Source: Homoserinibacter sp. GY 40078 (GTDB taxonomy: Bacteria > Actinomycetota > Actinomycetes > Actinomycetales > Microbacteriaceae). From it: DNA of 64,000 bases. Below are positions 32,814-41,213 of this stretch, piece by piece. A program made the position numbers and the translations under genes. Position 1 is the stretch's first letter. Each line of letters opens with the position of its first letter. The notes under the pieces were generated by a model, which did no database searches, was not told the origin of the DNA, and saw only the letters and a program-made list of their open reading frames with translations. The stretch covers positions 186,001-250,000 of the forward strand of contig NZ_VRTZ01000002.1 of the NCBI RefSeq assembly GCF_008017545.1. The letters are read 5' to 3'.

Positions 32814-33092
32814 TCAGTCGAGCGGAAGCGTCTCCAGCTGAACGTCGACCTCTGTGCCTGCGTCGTCGGTGGTCACGGCCGACGCGGGCGCGATCCCGAG
32901 CCCGGTGGACGGCTGAAGCACCGCAACGCCGGTGATGGAGGCGACTCCCGCACCCGCGACGAGCGCGATGGAGGCGATGCCGCGGCGCACGTCGAGTCGC
33001 CTCGTGCGGGCGAGGCTCGCCACGGCGAGTGCGACGCCGACGACGGCTGCCGCGGCGAGCGCGACGATCACAGCCGACAACAGGGATGACAT
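32814..33092 (-). CDS. Small membrane protein, unknown function
   Basis: A 92-residue protein with two predicted membrane segments (LLSAVIVALAAAAVVGVALAVASL and IASIALVAGAGVASITGVAVL) separated by a basic loop, and a polar C-terminus of about 30 residues. I do not recognise it. GAAAG precedes the ATG; a small hairpin (33117-33122 with 33129-33134) lies in its leader region. It converges on the NagZ-like gene with 14 bp between the stops. Confidence 0.6.
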   Translation of the reverse strand: MSSLLSAVIVALAAAAVVGVALAVASLARTRRLDVRRGIASIALVAGAGVASITGVAVLQPSTGLGIAPASAVTTDDAGTEVDVQLETLPLD

Positions 33093-33181
33093 GCCGATGT
33101 CTTTCGGGTGGGGGGAGCCGACCGGGGAGTCGGCAGCAGGGGTTCGCTCACGCTAGCAGCCGACCCGCCACGCCACAACGG

Positions 33182-34222
33182 TTACGAGCGCGGCGCCGTG
33201 ACGAGGCCGAGCCCCGCGAGCTGCTCCGCGAGTTCCGCGCCGTCTGCGCCGTAGACCCACGGCACGTCTCCGCCGTGCGGGTACTTCGGAGCGCGTCCGC
33301 CAGCGAACACCGCCTCGCCCGCCGTCAGCTGACGAATCGCGACGGCGGCGACCGACGTGGGATGCGCCCTCGCGAACTCCGCGTACCGCGTCTCGTCATG
33401 CTGCCCGTCGTCACCGAAGAGCAGCCAACGCATGCTGGGGAACTCGACGGCCAGGCGAAGCAGGCTCGCCTTCTTGTGCTCCTGCCCACTGCGGAACCAG
33501 CGCTCGGGCGTCGGGCCCCAGTCGGTGAGGAGGAAAGTGCCGCGCGGGTAGAGGTTGCGCGACAGGAAGCGGTCGAAGCTCAGAACCGTGTTCCAGGCGC
33601 CCGTCGACAGGTAGACGACGGGGGAACCCGGATGCGCGGTGACGAGCCGGTCGTACAGCACCGCCATGCCCGGCACCGGACGCCGGGCGTGCTCGTTCAC
33701 CACGAACGTGTTCCAGGCCGCGAGAAACGGGTGAGGCAGCGCCGTGACCATGACGGTGTCGTCGATGTCGGAGATGATGCCGAAGTCGACCTTCTCATCC
33801 ACGATGAACAAGGGAGTCTCGATCGCGTCCGAACCGTCGAGTGTGAGGAGCGCTGAAGTCCAGCCGGGCTCGACCGGCGCCTCGACGCGCGCGTCGATGA
33901 CGCCTCCGCGGTCGGCGCGGATCGTGTGCTCCTCGTTGCCCACCCGCACGCGGATCTCGGCGTCACGCACGGGGATGCTCGTGAAGCTGCGCCAGCCGCG
34001 GATGCTCGTGTAGCGGTCGGGCATCCGGCGCCCCGGGCGCACGAGCACGACGCGACCGAGCACGCGGATCCAGCCGTCTCCGCCGTATCCGGGGTAGGGG
34101 ACGATGGTCGGTACGAGGCCGCGTCGCCGTCCGCGTCGCTCGCGGAACCGGTGGAGCGCATCCTCGATCCGGGCCGCCAGGTGGAGCGGCGCGCGCTCGG
34201 CATCGGGGTCGGCGGAATCCAC
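33182..34222 (-). CDS. App1-type phosphatidate phosphatase family protein (DUF2183)
   Basis: A 346-residue HAD-superfamily phosphatase. The N-terminal half is a beta-rich domain; the catalytic part follows with IISDIDDTVMVTALPHPFLAAWNTF, where the DIDDT motif supplies the nucleophile, then YLSTGAWNT (Ser/Thr motif), HKKASLL (Lys motif) and LLFGDDGQHD (acidic motif IV). All four HAD motifs are intact. Yeast App1 dephosphorylates phosphatidate; bacterial members are annotated likewise but their substrate is not proven. Start GTG 34222. It diverges from a TetR gene, which may control it. Confidence 0.88.
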   Translation of the reverse strand: MDSADPDAERAPLHLAARIEDALHRFRERRGRRRGLVPTIVPYPGYGGDGWIRVLGRVVLVRPGRRMPDRYTSIRGWRSFTSIPVRDAEIRVRVGNEEHTIRADRGGVIDARVEAPVEPGWTSALLTLDGSDAIETPLFIVDEKVDFGIISDIDDTVMVTALPHPFLAAWNTFVVNEHARRPVPGMAVLYDRLVTAHPGSPVVYLSTGAWNTVLSFDRFLSRNLYPRGTFLLTDWGPTPERWFRSGQEHKKASLLRLAVEFPSMRWLLFGDDGQHDETRYAEFARAHPTSVAAVAIRQLTAGEAVFAGGRAPKYPHGGDVPWVYGADGAELAEQLAGLGLVTAPRS

Positions 34223-34272
34223 TGCTCAAGTGTGTCATGGTGTCGTTCAGCAGCATTCAGGGATTCCAGGTC

Positions 34273-34278
34273 TAGAAT
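34273..34278 (+). promoter_or_regulatory. -10 element of the TetR gene (TAGAAT)
   Basis: TAGAAT 24 nt before GTG 34303, which has GAGGAG at 34291-34296. The 80-bp gap is shared with the divergent App1-type gene. Confidence 0.5.
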
Positions 34279-34302
34279 CTCCGGCGAGACGAGGAGACCC
34301 CC

Positions 34303-34950
34303 GTGCCCGAAACCCTCATGGAAACAAACGAGCACCCCGCGATGCTCATTCGCAACGAACCGGTGCAGGCGCGGAGCACCGCGCGGCTGGCGGCTCTGCT
34401 CGACGCGGCCGCCAAGGTAGTCGCCGAGATCGGCTACGAGCGCTTGACCACGGCGATGGTCGCCGATGGCGCTGGCGCGTCGATCGGCACCGTCTACCGG
34501 TACTTCCCCGACCGCATCGCGGTGCTGCAGAGTCTTGCGGCGCGCAACGAGGAGCGAGCGACCGCGCGCGTTCTCGAGGGAGTGTCCGACCCGTCGCACG
34601 GCGACTGGCTCGATGCGCTGACCTCGACATTCGATGCGTTCGTGGAGTGCTTCCGCTCGGAGCCGGGCTTCGCCTCGCTGCGGCTCGGCGACGTGCTCGA
34701 CCTGCGTCCGTCGGAGGGCACGCCGCGCAACTCGGTGATGGCCGCGACGATCCACGAGGCGATCTACGCCCGCTTCGGTGGCCCGGCGCTCGACACGCGC
34801 GGAGCGTTCGAGCTGGCGATCGAGGCGACCGATGCGCTCGTCGCGCGCGCCTTCGCCCGCGATCCGCAGGGCGATCCCGAGCGTCTGGACCTTGCGCGCC
34901 GGGCTGTCGGCGCCATCTTCCGCGAGTACGTGGAGCTTCCGCCCCGCTGA
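34303..34950 (+). CDS. TetR-family transcriptional regulator
   Basis: A 215-residue repressor. The helix-turn-helix is canonical: RLAALLDAAAKVVAEIGYERLTTAMVADGAGASIGTVYRYFPDRIAVL, with the YRYF signature. The C-terminal ligand domain is of usual size. GTG 34303 has GAGGAG upstream; ATG 34318 is an alternative. Possible targets are its own gene and the divergent App1-type phosphatase, or the osmoprotectant operon downstream, which starts 117 bp after it on the same strand. Confidence 0.9.
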   Translation: MPETLMETNEHPAMLIRNEPVQARSTARLAALLDAAAKVVAEIGYERLTTAMVADGAGASIGTVYRYFPDRIAVLQSLAARNEERATARVLEGVSDPSHGDWLDALTSTFDAFVECFRSEPGFASLRLGDVLDLRPSEGTPRNSVMAATIHEAIYARFGGPALDTRGAFELAIEATDALVARAFARDPQGDPERLDLARRAVGAIFREYVELPPR

Positions 34951-35067
34951 TCGCGGCGCATCGAGCGCCCATTACCCTGACGATCTCATCCGACTCCAGC
35001 GTCGGTGGCCCGTTTTACGGTTGAGTGGTTACGGACCTGACAGGTTTCGGATCGGCGAGGGGTGGCG
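34951..35067 (+). promoter_or_regulatory. Leader region of the osmoprotectant importer operon
   Basis: Contains TTACGG twice (35015-35020 and 35029-35034) on either side of TTGAGTGG, and a relatively AT-rich stretch around 35011-35035. This is the only promoter-size gap before the four-gene operon. No operator can be assigned. Confidence 0.3.
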
Positions 35068-35889
35068 ATGATCGAGTTCCGAGGTGTGACGAAGCGGTTC
35101 CCCGAGGGGACGCTCGCGGTCGACGATTTCAGTCTCGTGATCCCGGCCCGCACGACGACGGTTTTCGTCGGATCCTCCGGCTGCGGCAAGACGACGCTTC
35201 TGCGCATGATCAATCGGATGGTCGAGCCGACTGCGGGCGACATCGAGATCGACGGCGAGAGCATCCGCGACCGCGATCCGGTGAAGCTACGGCGGAGCAT
35301 CGGCTACGTCATGCAGAACGGCGGCCTGCTTCCGCACCTGAAGGTCATCGACAACGTCGCGACCGTTCCCGTGCTGAACGGGGTGTCGCGCCGAGTCGCT
35401 CGTGAGCGGGCCGCTGAGCTCCTCGACATCGTCGGGCTCGATCGCGGCCTGGCCGAGCGGTATCCGAATCAGCTCTCGGGGGGTCAGCAGCAGCGTGTGG
35501 GCGTTGCTCGCGGCCTTGCGGCCGATCCCAACATCCTGTTGATGGATGAGCCTTTCGGTGCCGTCGATCCGATCGTGCGGGCAGAGCTGCAGCAAGAGAC
35601 CATGCGGCTGCAGCACGATCTGCACAAGACGATCGTCTTCGTCACCCATGACATCGACGAGGCCTTCTTGCTCGGGGATCAGGTGGTGATCCTCGAGAAG
35701 GGCGCGCGTGTGGCTCAGGTGGGATCGCCGTCCGAGATCCTCGAAGCCCCGGCGAACGACTTCGTCGCGTCTTTCGTGGGGATCGACCGGGGCACGCGGG
35801 CGCTGCGCCGCAAGCGCACAGCAAATGGCACCGTGCTGGTCGATTCCTCCGGTCGGGCCCAGGGTGTCCTGGTGGACGAGGACACATGA
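35068..35889 (+). CDS. Osmoprotectant ABC importer, ATPase
   Basis: A 273-residue ATPase of the OpuC/ProV group that powers uptake of glycine betaine, choline or a related compatible solute. Walker A GSSGCGKTT, signature LSGGQQQRVGVARGLA, Walker B ILLMDEPFGAVDP, switch His in VTHDIDEA. Usual CBS pairs of ProV/OpuAA are absent; a short C-terminal extension takes their place. ATG 35068 is preferred with GAGGGG just upstream; GTG 35062 is also in frame. Overlaps the first permease by 4 bp. Confidence 0.92.
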   Translation: MIEFRGVTKRFPEGTLAVDDFSLVIPARTTTVFVGSSGCGKTTLLRMINRMVEPTAGDIEIDGESIRDRDPVKLRRSIGYVMQNGGLLPHLKVIDNVATVPVLNGVSRRVARERAAELLDIVGLDRGLAERYPNQLSGGQQQRVGVARGLAADPNILLMDEPFGAVDPIVRAELQQETMRLQHDLHKTIVFVTHDIDEAFLLGDQVVILEKGARVAQVGSPSEILEAPANDFVASFVGIDRGTRALRRKRTANGTVLVDSSGRAQGVLVDEDT

Positions 35890-36572
35890 CCTGGGTTCTG
35901 GGGAACCTCGATCTCATCGCCGGGCTCGCACTGGAGCATCTGCGGCAGTGCATTCTGCCGATTCTGCTCGGCTTCGCCATCGCGATCCCGCTCGGGTGGG
36001 TCGCCCACAGGTACCGCCTCACGCGCGGCCTGCTTCTCACGGTCATCGGGCTGCTCTACACGATCCCGTCGCTCGCGCTCCTCGTCGTCATCCCGAGCGT
36101 GCTGGGTGTCGGCTATCTCTCTGAGACCAACCTCGTGATCGCCTTGACGATCTACGCGGTCGCCATCATGACCCGCACGATGTCCGACGCGCTCGGTTCG
36201 GTCGACGCCGACGTCAAGCAAGCGGCCACGGCGATCGGATACGGCGGATGGCGCCGGTTCTGGTCGGTGGAGTTCCCCCTCGCGGGGCCCGTCATGCTCG
36301 CGGGCCTGCGCGTTACCGCGGTCTCGACGATCGCCCTCGCGACGGTCGGCATCCTCATCGGGGTCGACAATCTCGGCTATCTCTTCACGAACGGCCTTCA
36401 GCGGCGGATCGTGCCCGAGGTGCTCGCGGGCGTCGTCGCGGTCACGGTGATCGCGCTCATCGTCGACGGACTCCTCGTGCTCGCCGGGCGCATGCTCATG
36501 CCCTGGGCGCCCCGCCGCCGCAGTCGTCGCACCGAGGCGCGGATGGCGGTCCGGGCGGAGGCGACCGCATGA
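35886..36572 (+). CDS. Osmoprotectant ABC importer, first permease
   Basis: A 228-residue permease with about five to six membrane segments, of the OpuCB/ProW type: IPLGWVAHRYRLTRG, LLYTIPSLALLVVIPSVLGVGYLSETN and the ATPase-coupling loop VDADVKQAATAIGYGGWRRFWSVEFPLAGPVMLAGLR. It overlaps both neighbours (ATGA with the ATPase and with the second permease). Two different permeases imply a heterodimeric channel as in OpuC. Confidence 0.92.
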   Translation: MTWVLGNLDLIAGLALEHLRQCILPILLGFAIAIPLGWVAHRYRLTRGLLLTVIGLLYTIPSLALLVVIPSVLGVGYLSETNLVIALTIYAVAIMTRTMSDALGSVDADVKQAATAIGYGGWRRFWSVEFPLAGPVMLAGLRVTAVSTIALATVGILIGVDNLGYLFTNGLQRRIVPEVLAGVVAVTVIALIVDGLLVLAGRMLMPWAPRRRSRRTEARMAVRAEATA

Positions 36573-37309
36573 ACCTCTTCGCCGATGCGATCGCGTGGCT
36601 CTTCACCGAGAGCCTCGACTCGTCGCTCCCGCTCCCCGAGGCGATCGCCCAGCATCTCGGCTACACCTTCGTCTCGGTGCTCATCGCGGCCGCGATCGCC
36701 GTGCCCCTCGGGTGGGCGATCGGGCACACGGGTCGTGGTCGCGAGGTCGCCGTCGCCGTATCGGGAGCGGCGCGCGCGATCCCCTCATTCGGACTGCTCG
36801 TGTTGCTCGTGCTGCTGATCGGGGTGCTCCACAAGCCCGAGGCGGCCACGATCGCGTTCGTATTGCTCGCGATCCCCTCGATTCTCGCGGGTGCGTACTC
36901 GGGCATCGAGGCCATCGATCGCCGCGTCATCGACGCGGGGCGCGCCATGGGCATGACCGAATGGCAGATCCTGTGGCGCATCGAGGTGCCGCTCGGGCTT
37001 CCCCTCCTCATCGGAGGGCTCCGTTCGGCGACGCTGCAGGTGGTCGCGACGGTCGCGATCGCCGCCTACGTCAACCTCGGCGGCCTCGGCTTCTACATCA
37101 TCCAGGGCGTGCAGCTGCGCGCCTTCGACCAGATCCTGGGTGGAGCGTTGGTCATCATCGCGCTCGCCCTCATTCTCGACGGGATGTTCGCACTTCTGCA
37201 GCACCTCGTCGTGCCGCGCGGCGTGACCGCGACGCGCATCGATGACTCCCTGACGGCGCCCACGAGGCGGCGTCCGGCGGTCGCACCCATTCCCACTGAG
37301 GAGAGATAG
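36569..37309 (+). CDS. Osmoprotectant ABC importer, second permease
   Basis: A 246-residue OpuCD-type permease with the same layout as its neighbour: LGYTFVSVLIAAAIAVPLGWAIGH, ARAIPSFGLLVLLVLLIGV and the coupling loop IDRRVIDAGRAMGMTEWQILWRIEVPLGLPLLIGGLR. The C-terminal tail is basic and cytoplasmic. Starts within the ATGA overlap with the first permease. The binding-protein gene follows 4 bp after its stop. Confidence 0.92.
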   Translation: MNLFADAIAWLFTESLDSSLPLPEAIAQHLGYTFVSVLIAAAIAVPLGWAIGHTGRGREVAVAVSGAARAIPSFGLLVLLVLLIGVLHKPEAATIAFVLLAIPSILAGAYSGIEAIDRRVIDAGRAMGMTEWQILWRIEVPLGLPLLIGGLRSATLQVVATVAIAAYVNLGGLGFYIIQGVQLRAFDQILGGALVIIALALILDGMFALLQHLVVPRGVTATRIDDSLTAPTRRRPAVAPIPTEER

Positions 37310-37313
37310 AGAA

Positions 37314-38222
37314 ATGAGCACAGCACGCACTGGTCGCCTCGCGGCCATCGGCGCGATCGCCGCCTCCGCGGCGCTTGTCCTGGCAGGTTGCTCGACGGGC
37401 GACCCGCTCGACTCGGGCGATGGCTCGAACGACGCCGGCACCATCGTGGTCGGCTCGCAGGCGTACTACTCGAACGAGATCATCGCCGAGATCTACGCAC
37501 AGGCCCTCGAGGGCGCTGGGTTCGACGTGGAGCGGAACTTCAACATCGGGCAGCGTGACGCCTACCTTCCGGCGCTCGAGTCGGGTGAGGTCGATCTCTT
37601 CCCGGAGTACACCGGCAACCTCCTGCAGTTCTACGACCCCGAGACCGAGGCGACCACCTCGGACGACGTCTACGCGGCGCTGAAGGACGCGCTTCCGGAC
37701 GGCTTGACCGTGCTCGACCAGTCGCCCGCGACCGACCAGGACTCCTACAACGTGACGTCGGCATTCGCCGATGAGTACGAGGTGAACTCGCTCGCCGACC
37801 TGGCGGCTCTCGACATCCCGCTCACGATCGGCGGGCCGCCGGAGCTCGAGGAGCGCCCGTACGGTCCGTCCGGGCTCGAGAGCAAGTACGGTCTGACGGT
37901 CTCGTTCGAGGCCACCGGTGACACCACGGTCGAAGACCTGGTCGCGGGCACGATCGACATGGGCAACGTCTACAGCGCCGACCCGCGGATCCAGACCGAG
38001 GGCCTTGTCACCCTCGCCGATCCCGAGGGGCTGTTCCTCGCCTCGAACGTGGTGCCGCTCGTCAACGCGGACATCGCCGACGAGGTCGCGGATGTCATCA
38101 ACGCGGTGAGCGCGGCGCTCACGCCTCAGGGGCTGGTGGCGCTCAACGTGCAGTCGACGGTCGACGAGATGTCGTCTGCCGACATCGCGTCGAAGTGGCT
38201 GTCCGACCAGGGACTCGCCTGA
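37314..38222 (+). CDS. Osmoprotectant ABC importer, substrate-binding lipoprotein
   Basis: A 302-residue lipoprotein (lipobox LAGC, Cys26) of the OpuAC family. The mature protein starts with TIVVGSQAYYSNEIIAEIYAQALEGAGFDV, the usual beginning of OpuCC/ProX-like proteins, and EYTGNLLQFY holds the typical Tyr-Thr-Gly ligand loop. Aromatic residues that could cage a quaternary ammonium are present (Tyr, Phe), but the exact ligand among betaine, carnitine and choline cannot be told. Last gene of the operon, closed by a strong hairpin. Confidence 0.93.
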   Translation: MSTARTGRLAAIGAIAASAALVLAGCSTGDPLDSGDGSNDAGTIVVGSQAYYSNEIIAEIYAQALEGAGFDVERNFNIGQRDAYLPALESGEVDLFPEYTGNLLQFYDPETEATTSDDVYAALKDALPDGLTVLDQSPATDQDSYNVTSAFADEYEVNSLADLAALDIPLTIGGPPELEERPYGPSGLESKYGLTVSFEATGDTTVEDLVAGTIDMGNVYSADPRIQTEGLVTLADPEGLFLASNVVPLVNADIADEVADVINAVSAALTPQGLVALNVQSTVDEMSSADIASKWLSDQGLA

Positions 38223-38241
38223 CCTCGGCAGCACCCAACGC

Positions 38242-38281
38242 CTGCGGGCGCCGCGTCGGATCTTCGGCGCGGCGCCCGCAG
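38242..38281. terminator. Hairpin terminator between convergent operons
   Basis: A perfect 14-bp GC-rich stem (38242-38255 with 38268-38281) and 12-nt loop starts 19 bp after the binding-protein stop and ends 2 bp before the stop codon of the converging DedA gene, so it can serve both strands. Confidence 0.8.
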
Positions 38282-38283
38282 CG

Positions 38284-38982
38284 TCATTCTGGGTCAGTCT
38301 CGGTCGTGCCGGTCGTCGTGGTCTCTTCCGTGTGGCGGTGGCGCCAGTGACGTGATTCCGAGCGCTCCAGGAGCTTCTTCCCGAGCATGACGGCGACGAG
38401 GAAGACGACGATGATCGCCACGAAGATGTACCCGGCGAAGTGCAGCTGTTGGGAGAGCTGCCGGTACGAGCCGGCCGCCGCTGATCCCACCGAGACGTAC
38501 GCGAACGCCCAGATCACGGATGCCGGTGCGGTCCACGCTATGAAGCGGCGGTAGCTCATCGAGCTCATGCCCACCGTGAGCGGTACGAGCGAGTGCAGCA
38601 CGGGCAGGAACCGTGAGATGAACACCGCCGGCCCGCCCCGTCGTGCCACATAGTTCTCGGCGCGCACCCAGTTCTGCTCGCCGATCCGGCGCCCGAGGCG
38701 GGAATGCCGGATGCGAGGGCCGAAGAACCGGCCGAGCGCGAACCCGAGGCTCTCACCTCCGAGTGCGCCGAGCACCACCGCGACGACGAGCGCGAAGTAC
38801 TCGATCGGGCCGTCCACGGCTGTCGCCGCGACGATCACGACCGTGTCGCCGGGCACGATCAGCCCGATGAGCACCGAGGTCTCGAGGAGGATGCCGAGAC
38901 CGGCGAGGAGCGTGCGCAGCACCGGATCGACCGCCTGCACTCCATCGAGGATCGCGGTGAGGACGTCGTCGAACCAGGTCAC
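38284..38982 (-). CDS. DedA-family membrane protein (second copy)
   Basis: A 232-residue membrane protein with the DedA/VTT core: LETSVLIGLIVPGDTVVIVAATAV, GALGGESLGFALGRFFGPRIRHSRLG, AVFISRFLPVLHSLVPLTVGMSSMSYRRFIAWTAPASVIWAFAYV. Its motif order is that of the first DedA gene, but sequences differ clearly and the C-terminus ends in a His/Thr-rich hydrophilic tail. GTG 38982 overlaps the preceding aminotransferase-type gene by GTGA, so it is cotranscribed with it. A role in lipid carrier recycling is possible, not shown. Confidence 0.9.
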   Translation of the reverse strand: MTWFDDVLTAILDGVQAVDPVLRTLLAGLGILLETSVLIGLIVPGDTVVIVAATAVDGPIEYFALVVAVVLGALGGESLGFALGRFFGPRIRHSRLGRRIGEQNWVRAENYVARRGGPAVFISRFLPVLHSLVPLTVGMSSMSYRRFIAWTAPASVIWAFAYVSVGSAAAGSYRQLSQQLHFAGYIFVAIIVVFLVAVMLGKKLLERSESRHWRHRHTEETTTTGTTETDPE

Positions 38983-39809
38983 TCCGTCGCCTCCGTCGCC
39001 TCCACAGTGTCCGGCAGCGGTCGACGCAGGGCGTCCAGGCGCAGGCTCCAGCGCGAGAGCCGCCCGGGCTCCTCGGCGGTCGAGAGCGGCCCGCCCTGCC
39101 ACGCCGTGGCGATCCGGATGCCGTGCAGAGCGTTGAGGGCCCACACCTCGCATCCGTCGAGCTCTTCCGGACGCACCCGCAGCTCAGCGATCTCGATCCC
39201 GAGCGCTGTCGCGAGGGTCACCACGGTCCGTTCGGTCACCGAGTGGATACGGGCGAGCGAGCGGTCGGGAATGCAGAGAGTCTCGCCCGCCCACCAGACG
39301 AGGCAGGTTGTGGTGCCCTCGACGACCCACCCCTCCGGGGTGACGATCACAGCTTCGTCGGCGCCTCGGGTCTGCGCTTCGGTGCGCAGGCGCGTCATGG
39401 CCGCGAGGTCGGGCCCCTTGACCTCGGGTGCGGTGCGGGGATCGGATCCCGTGTGGGTCGTCAGGATGAGCGAACGGTGTCGAGTAGGAGCCTCGCGCAT
39501 GCGGGCGAGCAGCTGCGGTGCGCCGAGTTGATCGCGCAGCTCCACCCGGGGGAACCACGAGCCCTCGCGCGGGATCGCGGCGATCGCCGCGTCCCAGAAA
39601 CGTTCGACGTCGAGGCGTTCGCCCGTCTCGCGCGGCACCGCGCGCAGGAACCGATCCCGGTGCAGGTCGAGGCCCCGGGTCGATCCGTTCTCGACGAGCC
39701 AGGAGTCGGCCGCGATGATCGTCGCAGGCGCGACGTCGCAGTCCTCTCGCGGCATGAGCTCACTCCCGGTCCACACGGACGCCGTGGGGACGGTCGACGG
39801 CGCGCTCAT
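38979..39809 (-). CDS. pabC: Class IV aminotransferase family, probable aminodeoxychorismate lyase
   Basis: A 276-residue fold-type IV PLP enzyme. The PLP lysine is likely the one in PEVKGPDLAAMTRLR, and VVEGTTTCLVWW provides the conserved Glu of the family. The first half (TWLVENGSTRGLDLHRDRFLRAV in part) matches the class IV layout. The gene is divergent from pabB with only 11 bp between start codons, and PabC acts right after PabB in folate synthesis, which makes aminodeoxychorismate lyase the best call. Branched-chain or D-amino acid aminotransferase activity cannot be excluded from sequence. Confidence 0.82.
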   Translation of the reverse strand: MSAPSTVPTASVWTGSELMPREDCDVAPATIIAADSWLVENGSTRGLDLHRDRFLRAVPRETGERLDVERFWDAAIAAIPREGSWFPRVELRDQLGAPQLLARMREAPTRHRSLILTTHTGSDPRTAPEVKGPDLAAMTRLRTEAQTRGADEAVIVTPEGWVVEGTTTCLVWWAGETLCIPDRSLARIHSVTERTVVTLATALGIEIAELRVRPEELDGCEVWALNALHGIRIATAWQGGPLSTAEEPGRLSRWSLRLDALRRPLPDTVEATEATE

Positions 39810-39823
39810 AGGATCAGGCTATG
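39807..39823. promoter_or_regulatory. Overlapping divergent leaderless promoters of pabC and pabB
   Basis: CATAGGATCAGGCTATG contains both start codons. Plus strand: TAGGAT (39809-39814), CAGGCT, ATG. Minus strand: TAGCCT (complement of 39816-39821), GATCCT, ATG. Both have a 6-nt spacer, and each -10 shares a base with the other gene's start codon. Confidence 0.7.
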
Positions 39824-41173
39824 CGTCTCCGGCTCTTGCGGCATCCGCTCGGCGGCGGATTCCGCGCCGACCAGGTGGCGCGGGTGATACTCCCGGATGA
39901 CGACGCGTTCTGGCTGGATTCGGGCGCAGGTGGACCCGCATTCCTCGGCACGGGGAGCCGGGTGGAACTGTCCTCTGGAGCTGTCCTGCCGGCGCTCCGT
40001 GATGCCCTCGCGTCGATGCGCAGCGCCGAGGAGCTCGGCCACGTTCCGCTCGGCCTCGTGGGGTGGCTGGGCTACGAGCTGCGGGGCGAGACCACCGGGA
40101 TGCCGGTGTCGCGTCGCGGGGCATTGCCCGACGCCGCGTTCCTCCGGGTGGATCGTCTCGTTCGGGTCGATCCCGACGGCTCGGCCGAGCTGCTGGCGCT
40201 GGGTGAGGGGTGGACTCCCGATCTCGCCCGCTGGCGGGACCGCATCGAGCACGCACTGACCGAACAGGCAGCCCGCCGAAGCGATCACGAGCGCCCGCGC
40301 CCGGTCGAGGCGCCGGATGCCGTGTCCGTTCGCTGGCGCGACTCCGACGACGACTACCTCGCCCGCATCCGTGCATGTCAGCAGGCGATCCGCGAGGGCG
40401 ACGCCTACCAGCTGTGCCTCACGACCGAGGCCCGTGTTGCGGGGCGCTTCGATCCTCTCGAGGTCTTCGCGCGCGTCCGTGAGGCAAGCCCCACGCATCA
40501 CGCCGGGCTCGTGCGGATCGGCGGGGCCGCCCTCGTATCCGCGTCGCCGGAGCGCTTCCTCGAGGTCGATCCCACGGGCCTCGTGCGCACGCGCCCGATC
40601 AAGGGCACCCGGCCACGGGACGCCCGCCCCGACGAGGACGCACGACTGCGGGGCGAACTCGTCGCGAGCGAGAAGGAGCGCGCCGAGAACCTGATGATCG
40701 TCGACCTCATGCGCAACGACCTTTCGCGGGTGTCCGAACTCGGATCCGTCGCGGTGACCTCCCTGCTCGAGGTCGAGTCGTACCGTCAGGTCCACCAGCT
40801 CGTCTCGACGATCGAGGGGCGGCTTCTGTCGGGCCTCGGTGCTGTCGATGCGATCGAGGCCTGTTTCCCGGCCGGGTCGATGACGGGCGCACCGAAGCTG
40901 CGGGCGATCGAGATCCTCGACGACCTCGAGGGGCGCCCGCGCGGTCCGTACGCCGGTGCGTTCGGATATCTTGCGGCCGACGGCTCGGCGGATCTGGCCA
41001 TGACGATTCGCACGATCGTGATCGACGATGTCGGCGCGAGCGTCGGTGCGGGCGGAGGGATCACCGCCCTCTCCGCGCCCGAGGATGAGCTCGCGGAGGC
41101 GCATCTGAAGGCGGATGCCCTCATCTCAGCGCTCGTCGGACCGCGGGCACAAGATGGCGTCCCTCAACGTTGA
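39821..41173 (+). CDS. pabB: Aminodeoxychorismate synthase component I family (PabB-like)
   Basis: A 450-residue chorismate-using enzyme. The C-terminal chorismate-binding domain is complete: [99 protein letters not shown] and [18 protein letters not shown]. The PIKGT segment (Lys rather than Ala) is the mark of PabB over anthranilate synthase TrpE. The N-terminal domain is shorter than in TrpE. No glutaminase subunit is adjacent. The first step of p-aminobenzoate and folate synthesis. leuS begins 40 bp after its stop. Confidence 0.92.
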   Translation: MRLRLLRHPLGGGFRADQVARVILPDDDAFWLDSGAGGPAFLGTGSRVELSSGAVLPALRDALASMRSAEELGHVPLGLVGWLGYELRGETTGMPVSRRGALPDAAFLRVDRLVRVDPDGSAELLALGEGWTPDLARWRDRIEHALTEQAARRSDHERPRPVEAPDAVSVRWRDSDDDYLARIRACQQAIREGDAYQLCLTTEARVAGRFDPLEVFARVREASPTHHAGLVRIGGAALVSASPERFLEVDPTGLVRTRPIKGTRPRDARPDEDARLRGELVASEKERAENLMIVDLMRNDLSRVSELGSVAVTSLLEVESYRQVHQLVSTIEGRLLSGLGAVDAIEACFPAGSMTGAPKLRAIEILDDLEGRPRGPYAGAFGYLAADGSADLAMTIRTIVIDDVGASVGAGGGITALSAPEDELAEAHLKADALISALVGPRAQDGVPQR

Positions 41174-41174
41174 C

Positions 41175-41180
41175 TACTCT
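41175..41180 (+). promoter_or_regulatory. Probable -10 element of leuS (TACTCT)
   Basis: TACTCT directly after the pabB stop and 33 nt before GTG 41214, which has a GAGAGA-type ribosome site. TTGACT overlaps upstream but is too close to be its -35. Confidence 0.4.
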
Positions 41181-41213
41181 GGACAGGTTGTCACCCGAGA
41201 GATAGAGAGAGCA

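Noticed and set aside
32797-32820. Short inverted repeat CTGACC/GGTCAG between NagZ-like gene and the small membrane gene
   Set aside because: Only 6 bp and lies across two stop codons; too weak to call a terminator.
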